Below, in pieces: positions 12,481-23,992 of a stretch of DNA of 64,000 nucleotides. The notes beneath the pieces were generated by a model that ran no database searches, was not told the DNA's origin, and saw only the letters and a list, made by a program, of their open reading frames with translations. The first letter of the stretch is position 1. Every line of letters starts with the position of its first letter. Location: assembly GCA_921293015.1 (NCBI GenBank), contig OV121096.1:14015000-14078999 (forward strand), read 5' to 3'. This stretch comes from Phorcus lineatus. Lineage: Eukaryota; Mollusca; Gastropoda; Trochida; Trochidae. A program made the position numbers and the translations under genes.

Positions 12481-13990
12481 AAGTGCCAAATCTCTAAAGA
12501 CCATATCTCAGAAACCATTTAATATTTTTTTACGAAACTTGGTATGCCGTTAGGTCTTACCGTCTAGTGGTGGCGTGGTGCCTTTTGCTATTTTGGTTAT
12601 TCTGAATTTTTTTTTCTGGTTTCCATGGAAACAATATGAACTTAGTGCATATAGGGAGGATGCTTTCATTTCCGGGCCATGCATATAGGGGGGATGCTTT
12701 CATTTCCGGGCCATATGTAAAAAACCATTCAATATTTATTTTTCGAAACTTGTTATGTGGTTAGATATAGTGGTTGAGTGGTGACTTTTGCTACTTTGGT
12801 TAATTTGAACTTAGTGCATAAAGGGGGGATCCTTTCGTTTTCCTGGCCTTATCTCAAAAAACGTTCAATAACTATTTTTGAAACTTGGTATGTGGTTAGA
12901 TTAAGTGATGGAGTGGTGACTTTTGCTACTTTGGTTATTCTTAATTTTTCATTTTACTTGGTTTCCATGGAAACAATTTGAACTTAGTGCATATTGGGGG
13001 CTGTAGATGCTAATTATGATATCTGATGACTGTGTGTAATATATTAACCTTTTTATTATATGTTTGGTATTGATCGTTTCTGGTATAAGTGGCAATGAGA
13101 TGATTAGGTTGGATTAAAAGTTTGGAAGGGGGACATCACGGTGCATCACATGCACATATTTCTAGTTTTTTTCTGTTTCCATTGGCAACAAATTGTCTCT
13201 TTTAAGGTCATGTTTATTCCAGAGCATGACTTAAAAAGTATTTGATCAATCATCACCAGATTTGGTATGTTGCCTCCTTATAGCATGTAGTTGTGCCTTT
13301 TTAGGTATGAGCTCCGGTTCATTTTTTATTTTTGCTGTTTTCATGGCAAAATTTTTGACTTTTTAAGGATAGTGTTTGTTTCAAGCATAAGTGTGAAATT
13401 AAAAAGACTCATTAACAACAGGTTTAGTTTACTGCTCTCCATATCTTGTACATTAGCCTTTTTATTTTTTCTTCTATTGGTATGGCAAAATTGTTGTCTT
13501 TGTCTTTTGAAAATAGGGTTCGTATGTTTTGGGGGTAGAGGAGTGGTGCCTTTTTCTACTTTAGTTATCCTTAATGTTTTGTTTCTATGGTTTTCATGGC
13601 AACAATTTGAACTTAGTTCTAATGGGGGTTATGTGACATAATCTACTTCTATTAATAGAATGTCTTTACGACGTCATGTGTTGTATCACGTGAACACTAT
13701 GTATTAACCAATCACGTTGCAATAAAACTCACTCCTGGTCAGTCAAACTGAGCGTTGTTCACGTCTGTTACAGGTTAGACACCTGTTCTTATACTTTTCC
13801 TCAAAATTTCTTCTCTAATATTCTTAATCTAATTTTTAGTGCTAGAATGGTGCCTTTTGCTATAAAAATTATTTTGAGTTTCCTTCTATTTTTTCTGGTT
13901 TCAATGGAAACAATTTTAACTCACTGGCATTAAGGTTAAAATAATTAGGTGGGATTGATAGTCGAGGGGCGGGAGATATCATAATGCACT
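12480..13990 (+). repeat. R2 repeat array
   Basis: Recurring blocks include ctcagaaaccatttaatatt / ctcaaaaaacgttcaataac, gaaacttggtatg, ggtgccttttgctattttgg, ggtttccatggaaacaat and gaacttagtgcata. They occur at irregular spacing of about 130-250 bp, with at least six partial units. They belong to the same family as 8975-9355. A solo LTR interrupts the array at 13632-13772. Non-coding. Confidence 0.7.
13632..13772 (+). mobile_element. Solo LTR (141 bp) with 5-bp target duplication
   Basis: The segment begins TGTGACATAATC and ends CTGTTACA (TG...CA). It is flanked on both sides by GGTTA (13627-13631 and 13773-13777), a 5-bp target duplication as made by LTR-retrotransposon integrases. Inside are GACGTCAT, CCAATCAC and AATAAA (gcaataaaac), a promoter-plus-polyadenylation set typical of an LTR. 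TGTGACATAAT starts are usual for Ty3/Gypsy LTRs. No internal region remains, so it reads as a solo LTR left by LTR-LTR recombination. It interrupts an R2 unit. Relation to the Gypsy pol at 62.4 kb cannot be decided here. Confidence 0.75.
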
Positions 13991-14029
13991 GAATGCACAT
14001 ACTTCTAGTAATTTGTTGGGCTTATGGTA

Positions 14030-14510
14030 TGTTGTCTGGTGTCAGTCCATCCAGCCAACTGTAAACATTTAACTATTTCACCTTCTTTAGAACCATTGTC
14101 TCAGGTAATCTGAAAACTTGTGTACAGGGTCCTTGATAAATTACGATTTTAATTGATAGATTTGGAGACCCTGTGAACCCTAATAGTATTAAGGGCCACA
14201 CCCAAAAACCCTATTTTCATCATCTCCGGGAGAAAAATATCTCGAAAGTTGAAACTTTGTGTACAGACTACTTAGGTGATGGGGCTTATAATTTATAGAT
14301 TAGGTGACCCTGTGACCCTTAATAAGAGCATCAGGGACCACACCCTATAAACCTATTTTCATCATCTTCTCCAGAAGCAAAAGACCTAGAAAGCTGAAAC
14401 CTTGTGTGCAGACTCCTCACTGATGAGAATTTTAATTGAAGATTTGGTGGTAGTCCAATGGCAGCTCATTATAAAATGAATTGTAGAGAGCCTGATGAGC
14501 TACAGATCAA
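14030..14510 (+). repeat. R1 repeat fragment
   Basis: Lacks the R1 head but shows gggcttatggtatg, three diverged body units (aaacttgtgtacagggtcct, gtgaccctgtgacccttaat) and the tail cctgatgagctacaga (14489-14504). It ends about 240 bp before the acceptor of exon 14739-14830. Confidence 0.65.
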
Positions 14511-14738
14511 ATGGCACCTTTTTTTGGTACTTCTATTGAAAAGCAATGAAAGTTTTAATGTGTCACAAATTGACTTATGTAGATTACCATTGGTTTGTAG
14601 TCATAGTCTTAGTTAAACACATTTAAATATTTCAGCACTGGTGGGAGAACAACTGTCAACTCCTCCATTAATGCTGAATCAACATGTTCTTTGGGAATGA
14701 AAATACAACTGAAGGTTGATTGTTTTGACTGTTTGCAG

Positions 14739-14830
14739 ATGACAGAACTCTGGATGAGATTGAGCTTGGCAAGTACAGCATACATCAGCTTGACGTCGAG
14801 AAGTTCATTCAGGGCCCTGATGAACCTCCA
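14739..14830 (+). CDS. Exon 3 in window of the adenylate-kinase-like gene
   Basis: The acceptor is gtttgcag (AG at 14737-14738) and the donor gtaagg begins at 14831. The exon takes phase 1 from 1078: the split codon gives Asp, followed by 30 codons beginning DRTLDEIELGKYSIHQLDVE and ending KFIQGPDEPP. The clean phase match over 13.7 kb and consensus splice sites at both ends support a real exon. I do not recognise the domain. It lies beyond the end of the kinase core, so it is either a C-terminal extension or the start of another domain. The antisense frame through this exon is a shadow. Confidence 0.72.
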
Positions 14831-14879
14831 GTAAGGCCAATACACACATTAGTGGCAGGGAATTAAATCTCATTTAATC

Positions 14880-15235
14880 TTATGAGAAGCAAAAGGCTTA
14901 GAAAGCTGAAATCTTATGTATAGATTCCTTAGCAAATAAGGATTGTGAAATGCAGGTTTGGTGACTCTAGCAACCTTTAAAGGGCCAGTGCAGTTACAAT
15001 TTAAAATCTGCTACCTCTTGTTCTTCAAAACAAACACCGGGCAACTCAAAATTAGTTTTTTAATTCCTTATCTTAATGATAAATTGGGGCTTTGGTGACT
15101 GTGTAATAAGAGGTCATAAATGAGAACCAGAGGGACAACACCCTTAAAGCCCATTTTAATCATCTTACACAGTAAAGAGCAAAAAACCAGAGTAATAAAA
15201 TGTATAGACTTCTTAGATAATGGAGATTGTAACTG
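14880..15235 (+). repeat. R1-like degenerate repeat downstream of exon 14739-14830
   Basis: Contains two to three diverged body units (agaagcaaaaggcttagaaa, gctgaaatcttatgtataga, gcttagcaaataaggatt-like blocks) matching R1 bodies elsewhere. No head or tail is present. Confidence 0.5.
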
Positions 15236-15309
15236 GTCGGCCAAGAGGGCCGTGCCTTAATCATCTGTATTTTTAAAACTAGTAAATTTACAAAATTATT
15301 ATTATGAAA

Positions 15310-16430
15310 GATCGACTGACCCAGGGCAACTTTCGTGATTCATTAAAATGTTTTCAAATTTGCCATTGAATTTGATTTAAATTTTCGAAATCAGGCGATA
15401 AACAACTTACATACGGCTTTTTCAAAACACCAGCTAATTAGCACCAGTGGACAGAACTGAAAGGGCCCGTGGTCACTGAAGAAAGAGTCCTGCCATGTGA
15501 CTTGATAGTTGGTGCCTCCTTATTAAAAAAAGAACAGCAAATCTCACTCTTTTTACAACTGTTTAAACATATAAAAAGTCCTCCAAACAACTCCAATCTT
15601 CGATAAATTGATATTTATTATATCTATAGTTATTTGTATTGTTCCAAGCAAAAGACAGTGTTTTCATACATTGCTACACGCACTATCCCACAGCATGTGT
15701 ACATCAATTACAAAGGCTTCCAAATGTTGTCACAACAATCAGACTGGTTAAAGAACTCTGGCAAGCAGGTGCCTATTATGTTATACAATCACATTAAAAT
15801 TCAATTCTTAATTTAATTGTTTCTAATAAGGTCTATTGGATTTCCACGCCTTGGACCCACAAACCGGGTTATGCAAACATCCTGTCATAATGGTGTAACT
15901 CTTGGCATTCGACTGCTAGTTAGTTTATTGGCACGATGTCCAATCAATATGAACTTGTAGAATATATCTTCAACATATAAATTAAGAGAAGGAGATTTGG
16001 CTCATGCACTTCTACTGACGATGACAATCATTTGAAAAGTGGATCGTGAGTAACAGTTACCAAACTTTAGGATTATATAGGATGTTTCTGACGCTTGCGC
16101 GAGGTATGTCATTGATTGTTAAATTCAAAGACAGAGACATTGCCACACGTCGGAGATGTTATATTAGATAACAAAATATGTTAGTTAACTACAAACAAAT
16201 TATCTTTCATTTTTTCGAGACAATTTAAAACTTATTATCGATAACTACATGATATAACAATACATGTTTTCAATAGTGGTGGATCTTTTTTTATATAAAC
16301 CCACCCTAGAAAACCGCGTCCAGGGGTTGTCACAGTCTAATCAAAGTGGATATGACGACTGAGAAGGAAAGTTGATATCTTGAAGCAGTAATGTGTCCTA
16401 TTTATGAATTCTGTGTCAATAATCACAGTT
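15310..16430 (+). repeat. Dispersed repeat R3, copy 1
   Basis: Aligns over about 1.1 kb with 40935-41935. Shared blocks are gctttttcaaaacaccagct, aattagcaccagtggacaga/aattagcaccggtgaacaaa, ttgtattgttccaagc, gaattaagagaagga/aaattaagagaagga, and gacgactgagaaggaaagtt near the right end. Copy 1 has about 130 bp (around 15660-15800) missing from copy 2. No transposase frame. It may be a non-autonomous DNA transposon. It lies in the intron between exons 14739-14830 and 17544-17654. Confidence 0.75.
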
Positions 16431-16589
16431 TGGTTAGGAGATAAGGTCAGATGAAACATGCTGTTGTAGCCTCATGCATCGGCCAATTTTCATAAAACTT
16501 TCAGGGAAGATTGCTAACATCAATACGTGCATAATGAAGTTGCTTTTAATGCGCTGAATCTGTTTTTTGTAGCTTGCAACTATATTTAT

Positions 16590-16695
16590 TTTCACTTTTG
16601 ACGACCCTGTGACCTTACAAATGGTACCTCTGTTCCTCCCTATGTATCAATTTGATTAAGTCTGAAGAGCTACGGAGCCACTGGCTCTATTTCTT
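16590..16695 (+). repeat. R1 tail fragment
   Basis: Contains gacgaccctgtgaccttaca and the R1 end variant gtctgaagagctacggagcc followed by actggctctatttc. Confidence 0.55.
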
Positions 16696-17543
16696 GGGGT
16701 CATTTTTTCTAAAATTTCAAATAATCAGGATTATAAATTGTAAATTTTATGACTGTTTTAACCATAGTAAAATCAAATGCTTAGTATTTGATTGATTTTG
16801 AATTATATGTTTTAGATTCATGGAAAATGATAAGCTTGATTAAAGTCATAGTCTCATTTTTGTAATGCAACTAAACTGAACTAATTATTCTTCACGAACA
16901 AAATCTGATCACTAACACAAATATCTCCTGTCGCATTTGCAAAGATTTTCATTTTTATGCCCGTTTTACAGTTTTGGATGAAGCAGCTTATTGGCGTATG
17001 CCGTTTCAGACCGATGAGGTACCGAATCGAGTGCAATCCCATCGCGAGTACGAAACACCGGAAATCTAGTCATCGCAGCGCCGATACTTATGACATACGC
17101 ATTCTTCACTGAGTTTACCACCTTTTTGTTAATTCTGTATCTGAAAAAGCGTAAGCTATTAGCTATTTTTATTGGATATATTCAAGCTGGGTAAATTTTA
17201 TGTGTTCTTCGTCACGGCCTTAGCGAAATGATGTGGTAAGGACTAACGCTCGCAAAAAACATAATATTCGGGTAGGGTAGGGTAGTTTGAACTTCATTAT
17301 TGAGGGCTAGAATGCCTGCATAGTTCTGAAAATTGTTGCAAACGTCAGGGGAAAGATTTCTGTGAGTGGTGAACTATTTGTCTGGCATTTATTACAATTT
17401 GCCTTGCAGAAATGAGACTATGACTTTAAATCATATTTGAAACTCTTTGTTATATTTGAAGACTGTTAGACTGATTAACTGTCTAAGTGTTATCATATGT
17501 TTACATCTAAATTATTATTTATTCATTCTTTGCTCTTGATTAG

Positions 17544-17654
17544 GAGAAGATCTTGACATCCCTGAGTCGTGTGATTGATGACTATGATCCAACCATCAAA
17601 GGATTTGCTGTCAATCTTACTGGAACATCACTTGCCAATAAACTCTCCTCTGAT
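17544..17654 (+). CDS. Exon 4 in window of the adenylate-kinase-like gene
   Basis: The exon is 111 nt, exactly 37 codons, phase 0 at both ends. The acceptor is ctcttgattag (AG at 17542-17543) and the donor is gat|gtaagt, a full consensus. It encodes EKILTSLSRVIDDYDPTIKG followed by FAVNLTGTSLANKLSSD. A symmetrical phase-0 exon could be skipped without a frameshift. No catalytic motif is evident. A perfect 92-bp-period tandem duplication starts about 200 bp downstream, in the following intron. Confidence 0.74.
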
Positions 17655-17851
17655 GTAAGTCCACATACACTCTGAGTAACTTCAGTTGATTAATTAACTG
17701 AACAACACAAACATATGACACCATATTTAAGAGTACTTGTCTTTATTTATGCTTTTACATATAGTATGCAAATATTATACCATTCATTTTACATTACATT
17801 GAAGTAAAGGATTGGAATCTTATCAATTTTTATCAGAATAATTACTTAAGA

Positions 17852-18027
17852 AATAAAGTTCGCTCTACCCCAATGTGTTTTGTAATAAAGTATAGTTTTG
17901 CCCTGAACTATTATAGTTAAAGCACGAGGACGGTAATAAAAGTAATAAAGTTCGCTCTACCCCAATGTGTTTTGTAATAAAGTATAGTTTTGCCCTGAAC
18001 TATTATAGTTAAAGCACGAGGACGGTA
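17852..18027 (+). repeat. Perfect 92-bp-period tandem duplication
   Basis: aataaagttcgctctacccc and the following bases to acgaggacggta (17852-17935) recur without change at 17944-18027. The identity over 84 bp in otherwise fast-decaying intron DNA implies a recent duplication. Each copy contains taataaagtatagttttgcc. Confidence 0.9.
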
Positions 18028-18650
18028 GTCATGTTTTTAAAAAAAACTTTACTTTTACAAACTCGCGTCGTGCGATTATGCAGTGCGGGCCACATTGCCC
18101 ATATAAGGCTTATCACGTGGTTAACATTCCACAAAGAATTATGGGTATTGTTTGTTTTGGAAGCGTGATGGCGGACTGTATCGGAACATATATTTTTTTT
18201 GCTGCTGTCATAAACGTTGAAGGTGATGATTTAATTTCTTACATAAGCAGACTTTTGGGGCTGTAGAACCAGAATTTCTTAATTATTAGGTCGACCTTAT
18301 CACATTGAACCTGGTAGAGAAGGTTGACGTGAACCAACGTCACAGTCACACGGGGCGCTGTGACCTGACGTGAAACAACGCGGTCACTCGACAGTCGACA
18401 AACATTTGCTTTCCATTATTCTTTCCGGTAAATAGAACTAGTTGGTTCGAAACTGATCTCCATTAAAAGAAACATTGTCGGCGAAATCGCCAATACGATA
18501 GACATTGGTAGGGATAAGCCATGTTGATCGAAAGAACCGAGATGAAAGGTTACCATGGACGTGTGATCACGAGGGGGCAGCGGGGAAGAGCGGATAAAAC
18601 GTCATTCAATTGTTACGTCATGCAAAAACTATACCTTTATTGTCTCATAA
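17880..18650. mobile_element. Possible MITE with duplicated left terminus
   Basis: The block aataaagtatagttttgc in the tandem duplication is answered by gcaaaaactatacctttatt near 18627-18646 in inverse orientation, with one extra base. The interior contains TTACGTCATG and GC-richer stretches (tcacagtcacacggggcgct). It has no frame with recognisable homology. The ends are short, so this is tentative. Confidence 0.35.
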
Positions 18651-19879
18651 AGTACTTTTTTTTCGATTGTTCTAACCGCTAGGCATCTTAGAATTCATTT
18701 TAGGGAACTGATGTGATAAGAATAAAAGAAACTGCCAGTTCCATAAATGGGATAATCTCAAGCAGTGGCCAATCATTTACTTTATTCCCTCTATCAAAGA
18801 TTTATGATTTCATTTGTGATGTGACACTTAGATCATGTCACAATGTAATTATCTGGAAGGTTAAGTTTAACATCTGACAGAAGTGATATATTATCAACAA
18901 AACAATGAACTAAAATAATTTTCCTATTTGGAAACCCCCTTTAAGTTTGAAGTTGGTGTCGACAAAGCATTTATGAACTCAGGATTTCTCAGTCTTTTAT
19001 AAAGAACATGTCAAATTTTGAGGTTTTTCTAAAATTGGAATTTAACCTACTTTTTAAATAAAACCTCAGAGCAAGTAAGCTTTCAACTTCCCAATAACAA
19101 ATGCAGGATACCAAAAATAAAATTTTCTAAGATTTGTTAAGACAGTGAAGGAAATTGTAAACACATCTGCCATATGTTGCTCTAACTTCTACAAAGAAAA
19201 CCTCCTTTTACTTTTTGAATATTTTTGGGAAATTCAAAATTTGTATTTTGAAATTCACACTTTTTATAAGCTCATCTTGCCCGAAAGGCCCAATGGGCCC
19301 AATGGCATGTCTACGGCATCCGTCCATTCATCTGTCTACCTGTAAAATTTTGACTATTTCATCTTCTTCTCAAGAACCATTGACTCAAGAAATATGAAAT
19401 CTTTTGTATAGTTATCTTGACCGTTTTTACAATATATGGTGTATTCACATGGCGAATTCCAGATCTAATTGCCCATTTTTTACGAAATTATCTCGCCTGT
19501 TTGGTACACAAATGACCAATGCTTATCCGACATTAATTAATTTTTTTTTTATCTCACTTAGAACAATTTCTAACACAATTTAAAGATTGTCTTCATTTTA
19601 AGTTAAATAAAATCCTTAAATCTGATGGCACCAACAAAACAAAAAAATAGAATTGAAGATATATTATTCCTCTTTACGATGATACATATATTTTTTACAA
19701 TATGACCTCTAGTTAGATATCTACAACTATCTAAAGATTGGCATTGATTCTAGTTGAATAAAATCCGCTGTAAAGACCTCTCATCGCGTACAGTCACATG
19801 TGGGCGAACATTCCAGCATTATTAAACCTTAAATTCTATATGTATGCCAGATTGTTATTTCTTGCTGCGCATGTACAAA

Positions 19880-21480
19880 TTATAGGTAGAAGAAGTTTAT
19901 TCTCAGTTCGGAGGCCATTGGCCAGTGCATAAACACAATAATGATGAAGCATTTTACATTGCAATATACAGACATTTAACTTTCAGTTTATAACAGATTG
20001 ACATTTAAGAGCTAACTTGATAAATTTTGGGCAATTCATTAAAAGTACATGATCATATGACATTAATAGCTTGATCATTTTACAATTATTTGTAAGTGTA
20101 AGTATTCCACACAGATAAATATTTATTTCTATGTATGATGACAAAAATAATGATACATTGCCAATGTCTTGGATAAGCCATACATAACCAAATCCATCTT
20201 CATTTAGAAGTGTATGTATGCCTGAAGCCCAGGTGACCCCATCAACAGAATCTCATTTGAGCATGTAATTATAACTTTGTTTAGGGTGGTAACAATCATC
20301 AGACATTCTAAGTAATTTACATAAAAATGTGATAGACTTATGATAATAATCCACATTCCTACTATATCTGCCACATTAAACTATGACAGGAATATTCTTA
20401 AAACTATATTGTAATTGTTTTATAACTAATAACGCTTTACTGGTACAAACACTCCAAGACAACCTTGTAGAAAACATGACACCAAGATAATTGTAATATG
20501 TTGCTGTTCTTAATTTTTCACCATCAAAATATCATTTTTCATAATACTAAGGAATACTAAGGTCTCGGTTTTATCCATATTAACTTGTAACCCCCATGAC
20601 TTACAAAATTAACATAGGATGTTGATTTTCCTGTGCAGGCCAAGTACACTATCATCAAAAATACATAAGTCATCAGCGTTCTTCAATACTAACAACTCTA
20701 GATATTCCTCAACGATGAATATACCTCTGACCTTAGAAGCGTTTAACATAGATTGAAATTTTGAGATAAACATTGAAAATAAAAACGGTCTGAGAACACA
20801 TCCTTACCTAAATCCGCCTAAGCAATAAAAATACTCTGTTATTGAAGTGCCAGATAGTCTAACAGAAGCTTTAATTTTCGAAAACAGATTTTGTAAAACT
20901 GACAAGGACTTCCCATGAACACCTATCTCCATGACTGAAAACTATAGCAGATTTCTATTCACAGAATCAAACGCTTTTTTTAAAATCCACAAAAAAACAG
21001 TAAAATCTACATATATATAACAAAAAAAGTTTTCAAAAGAATCCATAAGGGATATACCACGATAATTATCCACACAGTCATAACGCCCTTTCTTATGAAG
21101 TGGAACGACCATCCTTTACACCATTCAGTGGGGAAATTACCTGTAGAAAGAATATTTGTATACAAAAGTAGCAAATACAGAACAAGAAGACCACTACAAC
21201 TCTTAATTATCTCTGAGCTTGAGATCTTTTACGTCTTCTTCAATCTCTCCCAGTGTAATATCAGAATTGAACACATTATTGGCATCATCATCAGCACAGT
21301 AATCACTCAGATCCTTGTCATGATTATTCAGAACACCTTCAGCATGCTCAATAATATTACTGTCTAAACCCACATCTGTTAAATTGTATAACCTCTGGAA
21401 ATAATCAAACCATCCTTCAGAACTAATCTTTGAACTTTCTACATTTACCTCATTAGTCAAATTAAGAAGTTTACGCAGAA
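19880..21480 (-). pseudogene. Non-LTR retrotransposon reverse-transcriptase fragment, broken
   Basis: The reverse complement near 20960-20995 reads VDFKK then, after a one-base shift, AFDSVNRNLL, the RT motif with catalytic Asp (DFxKAFDSV). Further 3' come a GFR(stop)GCVLRPFLFSMF block, where RTs have GxxQGxxxSPxLF, and NADDLCIFDDS (about 20650-20690), in which the usual aromatic before ADD is Asn. A KTETLVF block follows. The upstream frame at 21460-21203 (TNEVNVESSKISSEGWFDYF...) looks like the linker before RT in RTE/Jockey-type elements. Multiple stops and shifts make it a dead relic. Clade is uncertain. Confidence 0.6.
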
Positions 21481-21530
21481 TGATCTACCAGCTGCTGAAT
21501 ACAAGAATCCTCATAGTGTCCCGCTTACTA

Positions 21531-21627
21531 TGGCACAATGATCTACAATGATTGTAGATCATTATGCCAAAATATTGTAAACTTAGCAATCATTATCTTA
21601 GAGATGATTCCTAAGTTTACAATATTT
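21531..21627. repeat. Two adjacent near-perfect hairpins
   Basis: Hairpin 1 has arms 21531-21549 and 21551-21569 (19 bp, one mismatch, one-base loop; tggcacaatgatctacaat). Hairpin 2 has arms 21570-21593 and 21604-21627 (24 bp, one mismatch, 10-base loop; aaatattgtaaacttag...). They abut with no spacer. They lie inside the piggyBac relic between the LINE fragment and the transposase relic. Confidence 0.85.
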
Positions 21628-22019
21628 CAGCAGAAGAGACTGATCATCACTCAATCTGAACTCATCCACTGTTCTGAACTTATCAGCTTTCATATCCTCG
21701 CTTTCCTTATCATACCACTTGTCAACCTATGCACCTTTAACCCTATAAACACGTGCACTGAACGATAGCCCAGAGACTGTGCAACATGATCCTAAAAATC
21801 ATCACATTTGTCTTTTCTCCACACAAACTTAGGATTATCATAAAAATAGATTTAACATTTACTTCATCATTTTTAGGTAAAGGATTTACATGACTGACAT
21901 TAAATGTAGTAATGGTGGGAAAATGGTATGGGTGTCGACTTCAAAATCTGCAATTAATGGAAACTATTACCCTCGTTTCATTTGTAAAAAGATTCTCTGC
22001 CTATCCTTTTTTTCTTTCA

Positions 22020-23992
22020 AACTGGCTGATTGGTTCCTTCCACTGCCCTTCGAAGTAGTTCTCTTTTTGCTTTGGAGCAAACAACTCACATTCGGGAAAG
22101 CCTCTTCTTCTTTCCAACAGGCTGAATCTTTGATGGAAAGTGACGACCATGAAGACTTAACACACTATCGTCGCTCGTGCTTGGCCGGCCACGAGGACGT
22201 CTACACAGGGAAGGCACTTTTTCTTTGTAGGTGAAGATGATCATATGCAGCACTAAGTCTTTTCTGAATTGACAGCTCGTTTTCAAGGTTTTATCTTTTG
22301 AGAATTCTTTATAAAGAATGTAGGAGTTCAACATAGCAACTTTCAACACATGAAACCACACACGCTTCCACCATTTAAGAGTTTTCATTTTGAAAGGGGT
22401 GTACAACAGCATCTGGTCGGCCCCATCCAGACCTCCCATGTATTTGTTATATTCATGCACAATATGTGGTCTCGTTTTTGGTTCCCCAGTCACTGTTCTT
22501 CTTCCCTGCCTCTACAATTTCAGCTTCTTTTATGGTTGACATGAGCAACAGTGACTGCCTGTCCTCCTGCCTCAAAAGGTGTAGGTCTTCATTGTGATAG
22601 ACATTCAAATCCCCTTTCTTCTGTTTTTTTTCTGTGCCTTCTTTACCTTCTCAGGAATGCCTCTGTAATTTCCTCTCAGCATTTCCATCGCAGCAGTTCC
22701 CATTTCCTCAAGTCTGTATACATTTATATTCAAATCCACAGAGGAATAGAAATTACAGGAATTAAAGGAGCACATGATATCCTTTCCCAGCATTAGCCTT
22801 CACCAAGTTTATGACGAGATCATACGTTTTCCCACCAACAGAAAGAAATTCATTTGTTTTTTTAGTGTAGAGTTGAACTTGCAAACATAACAATTGGTTG
22901 AGTCACACAGCATGTAGGCCTTACTTCTTTGGCTTGTCGGTATTCTCAGATTGCCTTTCCAAGGCACCAACCATTTGTCAACACGGTCGATACTAATAAC
23001 CAAGTTTATTGATTGGTGAAAAATGTGGTGTGTTTCATCCCAGCATTTGGTTGTTATCATTCAAATGTATGTACATGAGCAATAACCTGAACCTGTCACG
23101 AGGCATGCATTTGGTAAAGAAAGGCGTCAACGTCACATCACTCATTGACCAATACTCAGAAAAGTTTCTCTGTACAACCAGAGACATTGCTATAGTCATT
23201 GCTACGAGACTTTCATTTCTTCAGCATTGGTATCATACCATTGCCTCAACCTACAACAGGGTTTCAGTGAGTGAGTGAGTAAGTGAGTTGGGGTTTAACG
23301 CCGCTTTCAAGATTATTTCACTTATATCGCGGCTGCTAGTATTATTGCAGGGAGAAAGCCCGCAACACCATTGTGGCTACGCATTGCGGTGAAACCTGCG
23401 AGCATCGGCTGGAACTAGCGAACCATGGGTTGTACTGCGCTGAAACTCAGTGCAGCAATGAACCCCAAACCTGACTGCGTGTAGAACTGTTCTCTACTGC
23501 AGAACAAAGTTGCTGAGCCCCTGGCGGGATTCAAACCACGGACCTCTTGATCCGAAGCCGAATGCGCTTACCACTGCCCTATCCCACCCCAACAGGGTTT
23601 CAGAACCATACCAGTAAAACAACACATCCAGTAACATCCATGTGGCCTCAGAACTTCTGTCCAACATTCCATTGTCAAGGTCATCAAAATGTGTGTCCAT
23701 TTTATTGTATTGCTCATCAAAGCCATTGAAGTCTTCCTCTGATGAAGTACCAGCCATAGTTTCACCCGTACGAGCTATTTATGTCTCTTGCAATGTTTCT
23801 TATTTCTTGATCACTATCAATGTCACTATCACTATCATTATCACTATCACTATCACTGTCACTCTCATCAGTAGATTCCAAATCAGAAGCTTCAATGGCA
23901 TGGACCTTGTTGATGAAGTCGTCATCGCTTGATGTTGAGGGACCTTCCCAATTTCTAGTCCTCGGCTTCCTGGCCTTAGGCATCTTTGGCAT
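22020..23992 (-). pseudogene. piggyBac transposase (DDE_Tnp_1_7-type) pseudogene
   Basis: Reading leftwards from 23992: an acidic Asp/Ser-rich N-terminus (STDESDSDSDSDNDSDSD), typical of piggyBac proteins; a segment ending in RSSEATWMLLDVLFYWYG; then a SINE insertion; then, after a stop, SEYWSMSDVTLTPFFTKCM and RDRFRLLLMYIHLNDNNQM (piggyBac core); KWLVPWKGNLRIPTSQRSKA and YMLCDSTNCYVCKFN; and HEYNKYMGGLDGADQMLLY with KWWKRVWFHVLKVAMLNSYI, the conserved NKxMGGxDxxDQ and KWW..FxHxLxxAxxNxYIL blocks. A C-terminal Cys-pair remnant follows. Expected length is 550-650 residues. Several stops, frameshifts and the SINE disable it. Confidence 0.85.
23268..23590 (-). mobile_element. tRNA-derived SINE with 13-bp target duplication
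   Basis: About 320 bp between duplicate aacagggtttcag (23255-23267 and 23591-23603; 14 bp counting the preceding c). On the minus strand it begins with a tRNA-like head (gttagcgcgttcgg-type A-box region and a ggtttgaatcccgcc B-box-like block near 23525-23545) and ends with ggcgttaaaccccaactcac followed by (actc)n. The gtgagtgagt...aacgccgc tail on the plus strand is a widely seen molluscan SINE signature. It splits the piggyBac transposase frame, so it is younger than that relic's insertion. Confidence 0.85.

Noticed and set aside
22086-22493. Domesticated piggyBac-derived host gene
   Set aside because: The longest transposase piece (135 codons) is clean, but upstream segments have stops, shifts and a SINE insertion, so a host-serving gene is not supported.
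23820-23880. Apparent (cactat)n microsatellite
   Set aside because: It is the Asp/Ser-rich acidic N-terminus of the piggyBac transposase read on the other strand, so codon repetition explains it.
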